A stretch of DNA of 38,069 nt from positions 1 to 38,069 of the forward strand of contig JANQPZ010000216.1 of NCBI GenBank assembly GCA_028285215.1, in the 5' to 3' direction. Position 1 is the first letter of the stretch, and each line of letters opens with the position of its first letter. Positions 25,367-32,683 of the stretch are shown here, piece after piece. This DNA comes from Rhodovibrionaceae bacterium (lineage in GTDB: Bacteria > Pseudomonadota > Alphaproteobacteria > Kiloniellales > DSM-21159). The notes beneath the pieces are model-generated. The model ran no database searches and was not told where the DNA came from. It was given only the letters and a program-made list of their open reading frames with translations. The position numbers and the translations under genes were made by a program.

Positions 25367-26356
25367 CTATTCGACCGACACGCCGGCCTCGTCGACAACG
25401 ACGCGCCACTTCTCCAACTCTTCGTCGATGAAGGACGCGAAGGCCTGCGGTGTCCCGCCCTCGATCTGCGCACCGCGGGTCTCGGCGAAGGCCTCGAACT
25501 CGGGAGTTGCGATCACGCGGTTAAGGGCGTCGGAGAGTTTCGCGACGATGCCGGGATCGACGTCGTCCTGAACCAGGATGCCGAACCAGGATCTGGCAGC
25601 GAAACCTTCCAGCCCGTCGATCCCCGATTCCGACAGAGTCCCGACCTCGGGCAAGGCCTCCGCTGGCTCCGGCGTGGTCACCGCCAAGGCCCGCAAGGCG
25701 CCCGATTGGATATGCGGAATCGCCGACGGCAGGTTGTCGAACATCACATCCACGTCGCCCGCGAGCAGTGCCGGCACGGCCTCGCCGCTGCCGCGAAAGG
25801 GAACGTGCGTCAGTTCGAGCCCCGTACGCGACTTGAACATCTCGCCCGACAGATGGATCGAGCTTCCGACTCCGGAGGAGCCGAAGGTCATGCCTCCGTC
25901 GCGTGCCATGGTGATGAACTCGGCGACACTGGTCGCGGAACTCTCTTGGTTCACCACCATCACGTTGGGAATGGAAATCAGCAGCGTGACCGGCGAGAAA
26001 TCTTCGATCGGGTCGTACTGAAGGTTCTTGTATACGGCTGGGGCGATCCCGTGAGACGAGACCTGTCCCATGAACAGCGTGTAACCGTCCGGCCGAGCGA
26101 TGGCCGCCTGGGTGGTGCCGAGCGTCGCGCCGGCGCCGGGTCGGTTCTCGACGGTAACCGTTTCATCGAGATCGTTACCCAGCAGTTCCGCGACCTGTCG
26201 AGCCAGAACATCGGTCGCTCCGCCTGCGCTGTAGGGCACGATGATGGTAAGACGCTTGCTGGGCCAGTCGTCGGCTGCGACTGCGGGTAGTGCCAGAGCC
26301 GCGGCGGCTGCCAGGCCTAACACAGCGGCTTTCATGTTCTTAAGAGACGTAGCCAT
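25367..26356 (-). CDS. tctC: Tripartite tricarboxylate transporter substrate-binding protein TctC
   Basis: A 329-residue periplasmic binding protein. After a signal peptide (MKAAVLGLAAAAALALPAVAA) it has the TctC/Bug pattern WPSKRLTIIVPYSAGGATDVLAR, VENRPGAGATLGT and PDGYTLFMG, with HVPFRGSGEAVPALLAGDVDVMFDN later. Bug proteins bind carboxylic acids, amides or related anions; the ligand cannot be read from sequence. ATG at 26356 follows GGAG by eight bases and is preferred to an upstream in-frame TTG. It is 65 bases after the first SDR gene. Confidence 0.96.
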   Translation of the reverse strand: MATSLKNMKAAVLGLAAAAALALPAVAADDWPSKRLTIIVPYSAGGATDVLARQVAELLGNDLDETVTVENRPGAGATLGTTQAAIARPDGYTLFMGQVSSHGIAPAVYKNLQYDPIEDFSPVTLLISIPNVMVVNQESSATSVAEFITMARDGGMTFGSSGVGSSIHLSGEMFKSRTGLELTHVPFRGSGEAVPALLAGDVDVMFDNLPSAIPHIQSGALRALAVTTPEPAEALPEVGTLSESGIDGLEGFAARSWFGILVQDDVDPGIVAKLSDALNRVIATPEFEAFAETRGAQIEGGTPQAFASFIDEELEKWRVVVDEAGVSVE

Positions 26357-26421
26357 TCCTGATTCTCCAAGTTGTGTTTCCACCCGAGTTGCTTCTTGTT
26401 TCTCTTTTTGCGACTTCGTTG

Positions 26422-27147
26422 CTAGGCGCTGCCGATGGACATGCCGCCGCAGACGTAGAGTATTTGCCCCGTTACGAATTTCGCGCGGTCGCCGGCGAAG
26501 AAGGAGACGGCATCCGCGACGTCATCCGGCGTTCCCATGAAGCCGACCGGTACCCTGTCGACGATTGCCTGGGTTCTCGGGTCGCCAGCAGGATTCGCTG
26601 CGTCGAAGAGGGCTGTGCGGATCGGACCGGGCCCGACGGCATTCACCGTGATGCCGTGTCGCGCCAGCTCGAGCGCCCAGGTCTTGGTCACGCCGTGCAG
26701 ACCGGCTTTCGAGGCGGCGTAGGCCGTGCGCAGCTCCTTGCCCAGCACGACACGGCTGGAGATGTTGACGATGCGCCCGATCCCGGCCTTTCGCATCCCC
26801 GGCAGCACCGCCTGAACGCAGGCGATCGAGCCGACGAGGTTGACGGACAGCACCCGGTTCAGACTCTCGAGTGAGGTTTTCTCCACCTCCGCCGGTTCCA
26901 CGATCCCGGCATTATTGATCAGGCGCGTCACCGTCAGATCGGCACAGCCCTCTGCGAGCGCCGGGGCAATGCTGTCGTGATTGGACAGGTCGACCTGCAG
27001 AAAGCGGTCAAACGCCGCGTGGTCGGGTTCCGCCCGATCCAACACGACGACCCCGAAACCATCCTCACGGAGCCGCCGGGCGATGGCCGCGCCGATCCCG
27101 CTGCTGCCGCCGGTGACGAGAGCGTGGTGTTGCTGCGCCAGGCTCAT
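26422..27147 (-). CDS. SDR family oxidoreductase
   Basis: A 241-residue short-chain dehydrogenase of classical type. It has ALVTGGSSGIGAAIA for NAD(P) binding, RLINNAGIVEPAE, the active-site Ser in RIVNISSRVV and the Tyr/Lys pair in TAYAASKAGL, ending with FVTGQILYVCGGMSIG. The sequence around the catalytic site resembles FabG-like enzymes, but the operon points to catabolism of the imported acid. Its ATG overlaps the stop of the citryl-CoA-lyase-like gene (ATGA). Confidence 0.93.
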   Translation of the reverse strand: MSLAQQHHALVTGGSSGIGAAIARRLREDGFGVVVLDRAEPDHAAFDRFLQVDLSNHDSIAPALAEGCADLTVTRLINNAGIVEPAEVEKTSLESLNRVLSVNLVGSIACVQAVLPGMRKAGIGRIVNISSRVVLGKELRTAYAASKAGLHGVTKTWALELARHGITVNAVGPGPIRTALFDAANPAGDPRTQAIVDRVPVGFMGTPDDVADAVSFFAGDRAKFVTGQILYVCGGMSIGSA

Positions 27148-27917
27148 GGTCGATAGGGAATCGCCTTGTCGACGACATTCCAGATATAGCGGCCGGAGGG
27201 CCGACGCTGTTCTTCGGCGATGTGGGCCACCAGCCCGGCGGCGCGCGAGATCACTGCAAAGCCGCGCATCAGGTCGACCGGGATGTCCATCTCGCCCAGC
27301 AAAGCGGCCGTCGCGCCGGTCGCGTTTATGGTGATGTGCTTGCCTGCTTCGGCATCCACCGCTTCGGCAAGAGCCTCCAATGCCGAAAGGTAGCCGCGGT
27401 CGAAGCCGAGATCCTGGCCGATCTCGATGAGCCGAAGGGCTCGTGGATCGTCCGGGCGGTGCAGATGGTGCCCGAATCCTGGAACGCGTTGGCCGGTGGC
27501 TCGGTGATCCGCGACGATCTTGCCGGCCAATTCCTTGCCCGCGGCTTCGTCCGGTGTGGCGACCAGGCGTTCGAGTAGTCTTGCGCAGTTCTCGATGGTG
27601 CCGACGAACTGGCTGCCGACTGCCAGCAGGCCGGCCGCAACGGCGCCCTGAAGGTTTTCGGGCGCGCTCATGTAGACGGAGCGGGTTGCGATGGCGCTGG
27701 GCGTCAGCCCGTGCTCCATCATGGTGATCAGAATCGCGTTCATGACACGCCGGTGCGTGTCCGGAACGGCGCGACCGAGAATGTGTTCCATCATCGTTGC
27801 GGTGAAATCGCTGTCGCCAGCGAGCAGCTCTTCGACGAGATCCCGTTCCCGGTAGAAGACGGCCGTGTCGCTGTAGCGACAGAGCGCGGTTGTGGGGTTC
27901 GCATTTGCGTCTGTCAT
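27144..27917 (-). CDS. Citryl-CoA lyase-like protein (short citrate synthase fold)
   Basis: A 257-residue protein covering the C-terminal part of the citrate synthase fold. The sequence RVPGFGHHLHRPDDPRALRL holds His150 in the place of the conserved GFGH-x3-DPR histidine. The usual HGGA histidine region reads GSQFVG instead, and the segment that in citrate synthases is NVDFYSG reads ITINATG, so two of the three classical catalytic residues are absent. That is consistent with proteins named citryl-CoA lyase, which cleave rather than join the carbon-carbon bond. It overlaps both neighbours by four bases (ATGA) and follows an acyl-CoA synthetase, so it probably cleaves the CoA ester that enzyme makes. 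The substrate is unknown. Confidence 0.82.
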   Translation of the reverse strand: MTDANANPTTALCRYSDTAVFYRERDLVEELLAGDSDFTATMMEHILGRAVPDTHRRVMNAILITMMEHGLTPSAIATRSVYMSAPENLQGAVAAGLLAVGSQFVGTIENCARLLERLVATPDEAAGKELAGKIVADHRATGQRVPGFGHHLHRPDDPRALRLIEIGQDLGFDRGYLSALEALAEAVDAEAGKHITINATGATAALLGEMDIPVDLMRGFAVISRAAGLVAHIAEEQRRPSGRYIWNVVDKAIPYRP

Positions 27918-29437
27918 ACTGAACGGCTTTCCCCTTCGGTTCCGGTGACGGCCGCGATCAGCTTCTGCTTCTGCAGCTTGCCGTAGGCGTTGCGCGGCAG
28001 CTCCTCGAAAAAGGTCACGACCTTCGGCGCTTTGACCGACCCCAGGCGTGCCTTTGCAAAATCAATGATCTCCTCCGGAGTGACAGGTTGGCCCGGCTGC
28101 AGGACCACGGCGGCGTGGACGGCCTCGCCCCACTTGCTGTCCGGCAGACCGAAGACTGCACAGTCTGCAACGGCTTGATGGCTGGCCAACACCGGCTCGA
28201 CGTCGCTCGGATAGACGTTGAAGCCCCCGGAGATGACGACGTCTTTGCTGCGTCCTAGAATCGCCAGATAACCTTCGTCGTCGAAGCTGCCGAGGTCGCC
28301 AGTTCGTAGCCAGCCGTCGACGATCGTCTCCGCCGTCTTGTCGGGTTGCTTCCAAAAGCCCGACATCACCAGGTCGCCGCGAATCGCGATCTCGCCCGTC
28401 TCGCCCGGGGGCAGGACGCGCCCGTCGGAATCGAGGACTTCGACCTGCGTCAGGAGGGTCGGTCGGCCGACGCTGCGCCGTCTGTCGGGCGCCATCATCT
28501 CGGGGCCGGTGATCGCTGCCGCGATCTGAGGGGCCTCGGTCTGGCCGTAGGTACTCGCCACGACGGGGCCGAACATCGCCTGCGCCTGAGCGATCGCGTC
28601 GGGCCGCATGGGACCGCTGCCGTAGATAAGATGGCGCAGTCCTGCGAAATCGGACGCTTCGGCAGCGGCCTGCTGCATCATCATGTAGATGACGGTGGGT
28701 GGCACGAAGGTCAGGGTGACGCGGCCGGAGCCGAGCATGGCCAGCGTCTCTTCAGGCCTGGGCTGGTCGAGCAGGACCAACCGCCCACTGACCGCCAGGA
28801 TCGGCAAGATGTAGGTCGAGGTGCCGTGCGTGATCGGGGCCGCGGCGAGATAGGCGTCGCGGGCTGTCATGCCCCAGGTCGCGATCTGCGTTGCAATGCA
28901 GGTGTTCCAGGCGCGCAGCGGCTGCATCACGCCCTTGGGCAGACCGGTTGTGCCACCGGTGAACTTGATTGCTTGAGTTTCCCCGAGGTCGCGGACATGC
29001 AGCTCCGGCGAAGCTCCGGCGAAGCGTTCGAGAAGCCCGCCTGTCGTGTCCTCTGCGCGGCTGGCGGGATCCGAGACGATAACACGCGCGCCTGCGCCCT
29101 CGACCAGGGCGTGGGTGCTTGCTTCCGCGATCACCAGAGAGGCTTCGGTGAAATCGATGGCGCGGCGCAGCTCCTCGGAACGGTTCTTATGGAACAGAGG
29201 GACCCAGATCTTGCCGGCGGCCAAGGTGGCCAGCCAGGCGGTCAGATGCTCGATCGAGTTCCGGCAGCAGATACCGACCCGAGAGCCGGGCGTGGAGTCG
29301 AGAGACTGAAGACCGGCCGCAAGCGCCCTTACGTCCTGTGCCAGCTTGCCGTAGGTCATGGTGGAATCGCGGCTCTCGACCGCGATGGCCTCCGGCCGCG
29401 CGCGCGCTGTGCGGAAGAAGAAGTCAATCGGTTGCAT
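27914..29437 (-). CDS. Acyl-CoA synthetase (AMP-binding enzyme)
   Basis: A 507-residue ANL superfamily ligase that joins a carboxylic acid to CoA through an acyl-adenylate. Motifs: KFTGGTTGLPKGVMQ (A3 phosphate loop), ASTYGQTEAP (A5), DGWLRTGDLGSFDDEGY (A7/A8), GRSKDVVISGGFNVYP, and NAYGKLQKQKL with the catalytic lysine near the C-terminus. ATG at 29437 follows CGGAG by seven bases. The gene overlaps the end of the IclR gene by 14 bases and the next gene by four. It likely activates the acid brought in by TctABC. Confidence 0.94.
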   Translation of the reverse strand: MQPIDFFFRTARARPEAIAVESRDSTMTYGKLAQDVRALAAGLQSLDSTPGSRVGICCRNSIEHLTAWLATLAAGKIWVPLFHKNRSEELRRAIDFTEASLVIAEASTHALVEGAGARVIVSDPASRAEDTTGGLLERFAGASPELHVRDLGETQAIKFTGGTTGLPKGVMQPLRAWNTCIATQIATWGMTARDAYLAAAPITHGTSTYILPILAVSGRLVLLDQPRPEETLAMLGSGRVTLTFVPPTVIYMMMQQAAAEASDFAGLRHLIYGSGPMRPDAIAQAQAMFGPVVASTYGQTEAPQIAAAITGPEMMAPDRRRSVGRPTLLTQVEVLDSDGRVLPPGETGEIAIRGDLVMSGFWKQPDKTAETIVDGWLRTGDLGSFDDEGYLAILGRSKDVVISGGFNVYPSDVEPVLASHQAVADCAVFGLPDSKWGEAVHAAVVLQPGQPVTPEEIIDFAKARLGSVKAPKVVTFFEELPRNAYGKLQKQKLIAAVTGTEGESRSV

Positions 29438-30251
29438 CAAAGGTCTCCGGTGGAGGAGAGGGCCGGTATCCGGTTTCCTGCAAAGCGTGCCTGACTGCGG
29501 TGATCATTTCGCGTCGCCGTTCCGGGCCCAGGCGCGTCAGCACTGTCGCGACGGAGACGGCGCCCGCCAGTTCGCTTCGCGAGTCGAAGAACGGCAGGCC
29601 GATCGCACCGACCTCCGGGATGATGAAGGCGCGGTTGAAGGTGTAGCCGTCCCGGTCGAAGTGCTTCACGGAAGCGGCTACCTTGGCCTTCGACAGCTTG
29701 CCGTAGCGTTCGTAGAGGTCGGCGTTCTCGGAGATGACCCGATCCCGCTCCTCCTGCGGCAGGGCGGCCAGCAGCGCCAGACTGCCTCCGCCGGCACCCA
29801 GGGGGCGATAGGCGCCGACGTCCAACGTGTTGACCGTCAAGGGGTAGCTGCCGATCTTGCGATCGATGCACAACGCTTGGCCGTGGCAGAGAACAGAGAG
29901 GTATGTGCTGTCGCCGAGCGTTCCGGCGATCTGTTCCAGCGCGGGTGCCATGGCGGCCCGCAAGCTGTCGAACTGGGCCAGGGGGCTGGCGACAGCCGCG
30001 ATATTGGCCACGGCAGGGCCGACCCGGTAGACCTTGGTGTAGGGGTCGAAGCTTAGAAAGCTCTCGGACACCAAGTCGCGAAGCAAACGGTGCGCCGTTG
30101 CCCGCGCCAAACCTTCCTTGCGGGCGAGCCACGACAGCTTGGCGCCTCGGTCCTTGCAGGCCGCCACCTGCCTGAGCAAACGCAACGCTTTGCCGAGCGA
30201 TGTCGGCCGGTCCTCCTGCTGCGGCTCGCGATGTTCGGCGAGACTCACGTC
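29424..30251 (-). CDS. IclR family transcriptional regulator
   Basis: A 275-residue regulator. The N-terminal winged helix-turn-helix spans about residues 17-75 (TSLGKALRLLRQVAA to RVGPAVANIA) with LARKEGLARATAHRLLRDL as the recognition region. The C-terminal effector domain has AGGGSLALLAALP and the conserved GAIGLPFFDSRSELAGAVSVA. The start is uncertain: GTG at 30251 follows GAGGGA by seven bases and is used; a TTG 14 codons upstream is possible. It is the first gene of the operon it probably controls. A palindrome at 30375-30389 is a likely binding site. Confidence 0.9.
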   Translation of the reverse strand, partial: DVSLAEHREPQQEDRPTSLGKALRLLRQVAACKDRGAKLSWLARKEGLARATAHRLLRDLVSESFLSFDPYTKVYRVGPAVANIAAVASPLAQFDSLRAAMAPALEQIAGTLGDSTYLSVLCHGQALCIDRKIGSYPLTVNTLDVGAYRPLGAGGGSLALLAALPQEERDRVISENADLYERYGKLSKAKVAASVKHFDRDGYTFNRAFIIPEVGAIGLPFFDSRSELAGAVSVATVLTRLGPERRREMITAVRHALQETGYRPSPPPETFDATD

Positions 30252-30374
30252 GCAGTCCCTCGTCAAGCGAACGGACGTCTCGGCATCGGCCAAGACCTCT
30301 CTTCAGTTCGCTCTAAGAGTTCGAGAAGACCTCCGGCACGTCAATTCTTCATGTACCGGTATTTGAAAAAACAA

Positions 30375-30389
30375 TTCCGTTATACGGAA
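30375..30389 (-). promoter_or_regulatory. Candidate IclR operator TTCCGT-TAT-ACGGAA
   Basis: A perfect inverted repeat with six-base arms and a three-base centre, about 125 bases before the regulator's start. IclR-type regulators often bind such 15-base palindromes in front of their own gene. Its AT-rich surroundings could hold the operon promoter. Binding is inferred. Confidence 0.5.
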
Positions 30390-30901
30390 CAATTTAACGA
30401 ACACGTCAGATGCGGAGGTCGGCGATGGCAGTGTGGCTGTCTGCGACGACGCAGTTTCGCTTTCCTGGGCGGTAAAGATGCTTTGCAGTCAAGAGGGCAG
30501 GCCCCGCCTTCGCTCCGGCTCTCCTGTCCATTCCGTCAGGTGAAAGCGTTGCAAGTATCTGCTATGCCCGCTGTCGCAACCTTCCGGGCGATCCGAAACC
30601 GATGTGGGCCGTTCGTTCGTGGCGAGATTCAAATCGCACAATCGGTTAGGCTTTTGGGGCGGTCCTGTCGCTCTGCCAACAGCACATGATCGACCAATCT
30701 GCCATGACCGCAGTCTTCTTTTGAAAGCGGTTTCGATAAAGCGGCCGATCGATGCTGGAGCCAGTGGCCTAAAGGAAATATTTGAACTTTATCCCTACAT
30801 CTCGTCTGGCTGCGACGACTGAATGATATGATGATTTTGCAATTAAAAGGACAAAGATCTTGAAGCGCTTCGTTTGAGTCTTCAAGGAGAGTGAATCGCA
30901 A
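30390..30901. other. Intergenic region between the IclR operon and the polysaccharide genes
   Basis: About 510 bases without a recognisable gene. Short open frames on both strands (for example near 30604-30822) have no motif or ribosome site that I can support. The composition changes from GC-rich to AT-rich towards 30800. No tRNA, repeat or transposase remnant is seen. Confidence 0.5.
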
Positions 30902-30991
30902 ATGAATATTTTAGGACACCAATTAATGTCGAGATTTCAAAAGAATGAAATGCTCTTTGTATTCACCGTCATTTGCGAGGGTGCGAAATGA
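30902..30991 (+). CDS. 29-codon ORF coupled to the O-antigen ligase-like gene
   Basis: A short ORF starting ATG-AAT-ATT behind AAGGAG (about 12 bases away) and ending with a TGA that overlaps the next ATG (ATGA). The peptide starts MNILGHQLMSR and contains FVFTVICEG. The coupled layout suggests a leader peptide or the end of a decayed gene. Nothing shows that it is translated. Confidence 0.35.
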   Translation: MNILGHQLMSRFQKNEMLFVFTVICEGAK

Positions 30992-32259
30992 GTTGGCTTG
31001 GAGTATTTTTTATATATTCTCTTGGCATTCCATTTATGGTCAATGTGGCGACATTGAATTTGCCTTTGTATCGAATTGTTCTCCTGATTGCATTTGTTCC
31101 TTCGATCTTGGCAATATTGACAAGTCGAAAGATAAGATTTGGTGTTATAGAACTTCTCTTGATTGTTCATTTTATATTTGTTGTCATGTCGTTATCAGTG
31201 AATCATGGCGTTGCAAATATAATAGAGCCTTCGGGTTCATATTTTGTCGAGTGTGTCGCAGCTTTTCTGCTTGGCAAGGCGGCCTGTCAGGATAAGGAGC
31301 AGTTTCTCAGAATTTTTCGGCATGTCGTATACATGCTCTGCTTGCTTTTGCCATTTGTGATGATTCAATCATTCACGGGGCAGAACGTTCTTCTTGATTT
31401 TGCCCGCTCGCTGTTTCCGATCGTCGCGGCGACGATACAAGACCAACGCTTGGGACTGTTCCGGGCAAATGTCACATTTCCACATTCAATACTTTTCGGT
31501 ATATTCGCGAGCTTTGCGTTGTCTCTTGTTTTTCTGTCTTATCGAAAGCTAAAGTATCTTTCAGTTCCAGTGATAGGTCTCTCGACCTTTTTCTCTCTGT
31601 CTACCGGCGCACTTCTGGTCTTTGTCGTTCAGACCATATTCCTGTTCTGGAATCGAGTACTTCGTAGGTTCCCGAATCGCTGGTGGATCTTATTTGGCGC
31701 TTTCTTGTTCACTTATGTCAGTATTGATGTTCTGTCCAATAGAACGCCATTTCATGTGTTTGTCGATTATCTCACGCTCAATAGCGGCAGTGCGTACAAT
31801 CGCATTCTGATCTGGCATTACGGTACGGCCGAGGTTGCGCGGCACCCCTTCTTCGGCATCGCCTTCAACGAATGGAACAATCCTGAGTGGATGAGCGATA
31901 GCATGGATAACTTCTGGCTTCTTATTGCTGTAAGATACGGGCTGCCGGCATTTGTGTTTCTTTTTGCCGCGTTTGTCGTGCTGTTCTGGAAGGCCTGTAG
32001 AAGAAGCTTCCCCGACGACCCGCATCTTTCCAATATCCGGCTTGGCTGGTGCCTCTCTTTGCTCGCATTTGCTATTGCGGGTTCGACGGTTCACTTTTTT
32101 GGATCGGTGTTTCCTTTGTTCTTGTTTCTCTGGGGGGCGGGTGCCTGGTTTTACGATCGGCCGCTTCGCAAGCCGCAACGGGTGACCCCTGCTGCAGTCT
32201 CTCCCTCCGTCTCAGAGGCTGGTTTGCAGACCGTTCAGGCCAGAGCGGGTTCCGACTGA
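30988..32259 (+). CDS. O-antigen ligase/polymerase-like membrane protein
   Basis: A 423-residue protein with about 11 hydrophobic helices, of the O-antigen ligase / Wzy type. A large loop is seen before the end of the protein, including SGSAYNRILIWHYGTAEVARHPFFGIAFNEW, the usual place of the conserved loop (compare R-x-x-x-W and H-x-x-x-G-x-G). It probably joins or polymerises sugar repeat units on the periplasmic side. Codon use is much richer in A and T than in its neighbours, which suggests transfer. ATG at 30988 follows GAGGG by six bases. Genes for secretion and glycosyltransferases follow. Confidence 0.82.
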   Translation: MSWLGVFFIYSLGIPFMVNVATLNLPLYRIVLLIAFVPSILAILTSRKIRFGVIELLLIVHFIFVVMSLSVNHGVANIIEPSGSYFVECVAAFLLGKAACQDKEQFLRIFRHVVYMLCLLLPFVMIQSFTGQNVLLDFARSLFPIVAATIQDQRLGLFRANVTFPHSILFGIFASFALSLVFLSYRKLKYLSVPVIGLSTFFSLSTGALLVFVVQTIFLFWNRVLRRFPNRWWILFGAFLFTYVSIDVLSNRTPFHVFVDYLTLNSGSAYNRILIWHYGTAEVARHPFFGIAFNEWNNPEWMSDSMDNFWLLIAVRYGLPAFVFLFAAFVVLFWKACRRSFPDDPHLSNIRLGWCLSLLAFAIAGSTVHFFGSVFPLFLFLWGAGAWFYDRPLRKPQRVTPAAVSPSVSEAGLQTVQARAGSD

Positions 32260-32683
32260 CATGACTGCCCAGTCCCTCGTTTCGTCCCCCGTATCGCATA
32301 GTGGCGCTGGTCGCCGCTGTCGGCGCGCGGCACAGGGAAGATGTGTGTCCCGCGTCGCCTTCGAACGCCAATAACCGGGAAATGGCGCTCCACTTCTCGG
32401 GTCTATGTGATTAGAGACCGGTCTCTAGATGTCAGAATGTGCCTGTCGACTGTGTCACATGACTTGGGCCGTGCCACCTCAATACTGCTGCGTGCGGCGT
32501 TTGCGTCTAGGAGTCACCGGCGGAACGGCAGTACGGCCTTATTTTGTCACAGATTGTTCGCCGATCCGTGGTGTTAGGAGAACGCCGAAAATACGCTATT
32601 AACTTTCGGTATTTATAACGACGCTCGAACGAGGGCGATCGGATCGGGCAGCAGTTCCGCCTGTAGGGAGCGGAGTTTCTTTG
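32260..32683. other. Intergenic region before the type I secretion genes
   Basis: About 420 bases with no supported gene. A 37-codon ORF directly after the ligase stop has no motif. The region holds a perfect 16-base palindrome at 32412-32427 and an AT-rich stretch near 32590-32625 that could hold the promoter of the secretion genes. Confidence 0.5.
32412..32427. promoter_or_regulatory. Perfect 16-base palindrome TAGAGACCGGTCTCTA
   Basis: Eight-base arms with no spacer, about 255 bases before the ABC transporter gene. It looks like a dimer-binding site for a repressor of the TetR kind. No regulator gene is next to it. The chance of a 16-base palindrome in 420 random bases is below 1 percent. 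Confidence 0.4.

Noticed and set aside
30629-30901. 90-codon minus-strand frame in the region before the polysaccharide genes
   Set aside because: Starts with TTG without a ribosome site and resembles no known protein.
32261-32374. 37-codon ORF directly after the O-antigen ligase-like gene
   Set aside because: No ribosome site of its own, no motif and an Arg/Ser-rich composition expected by chance.
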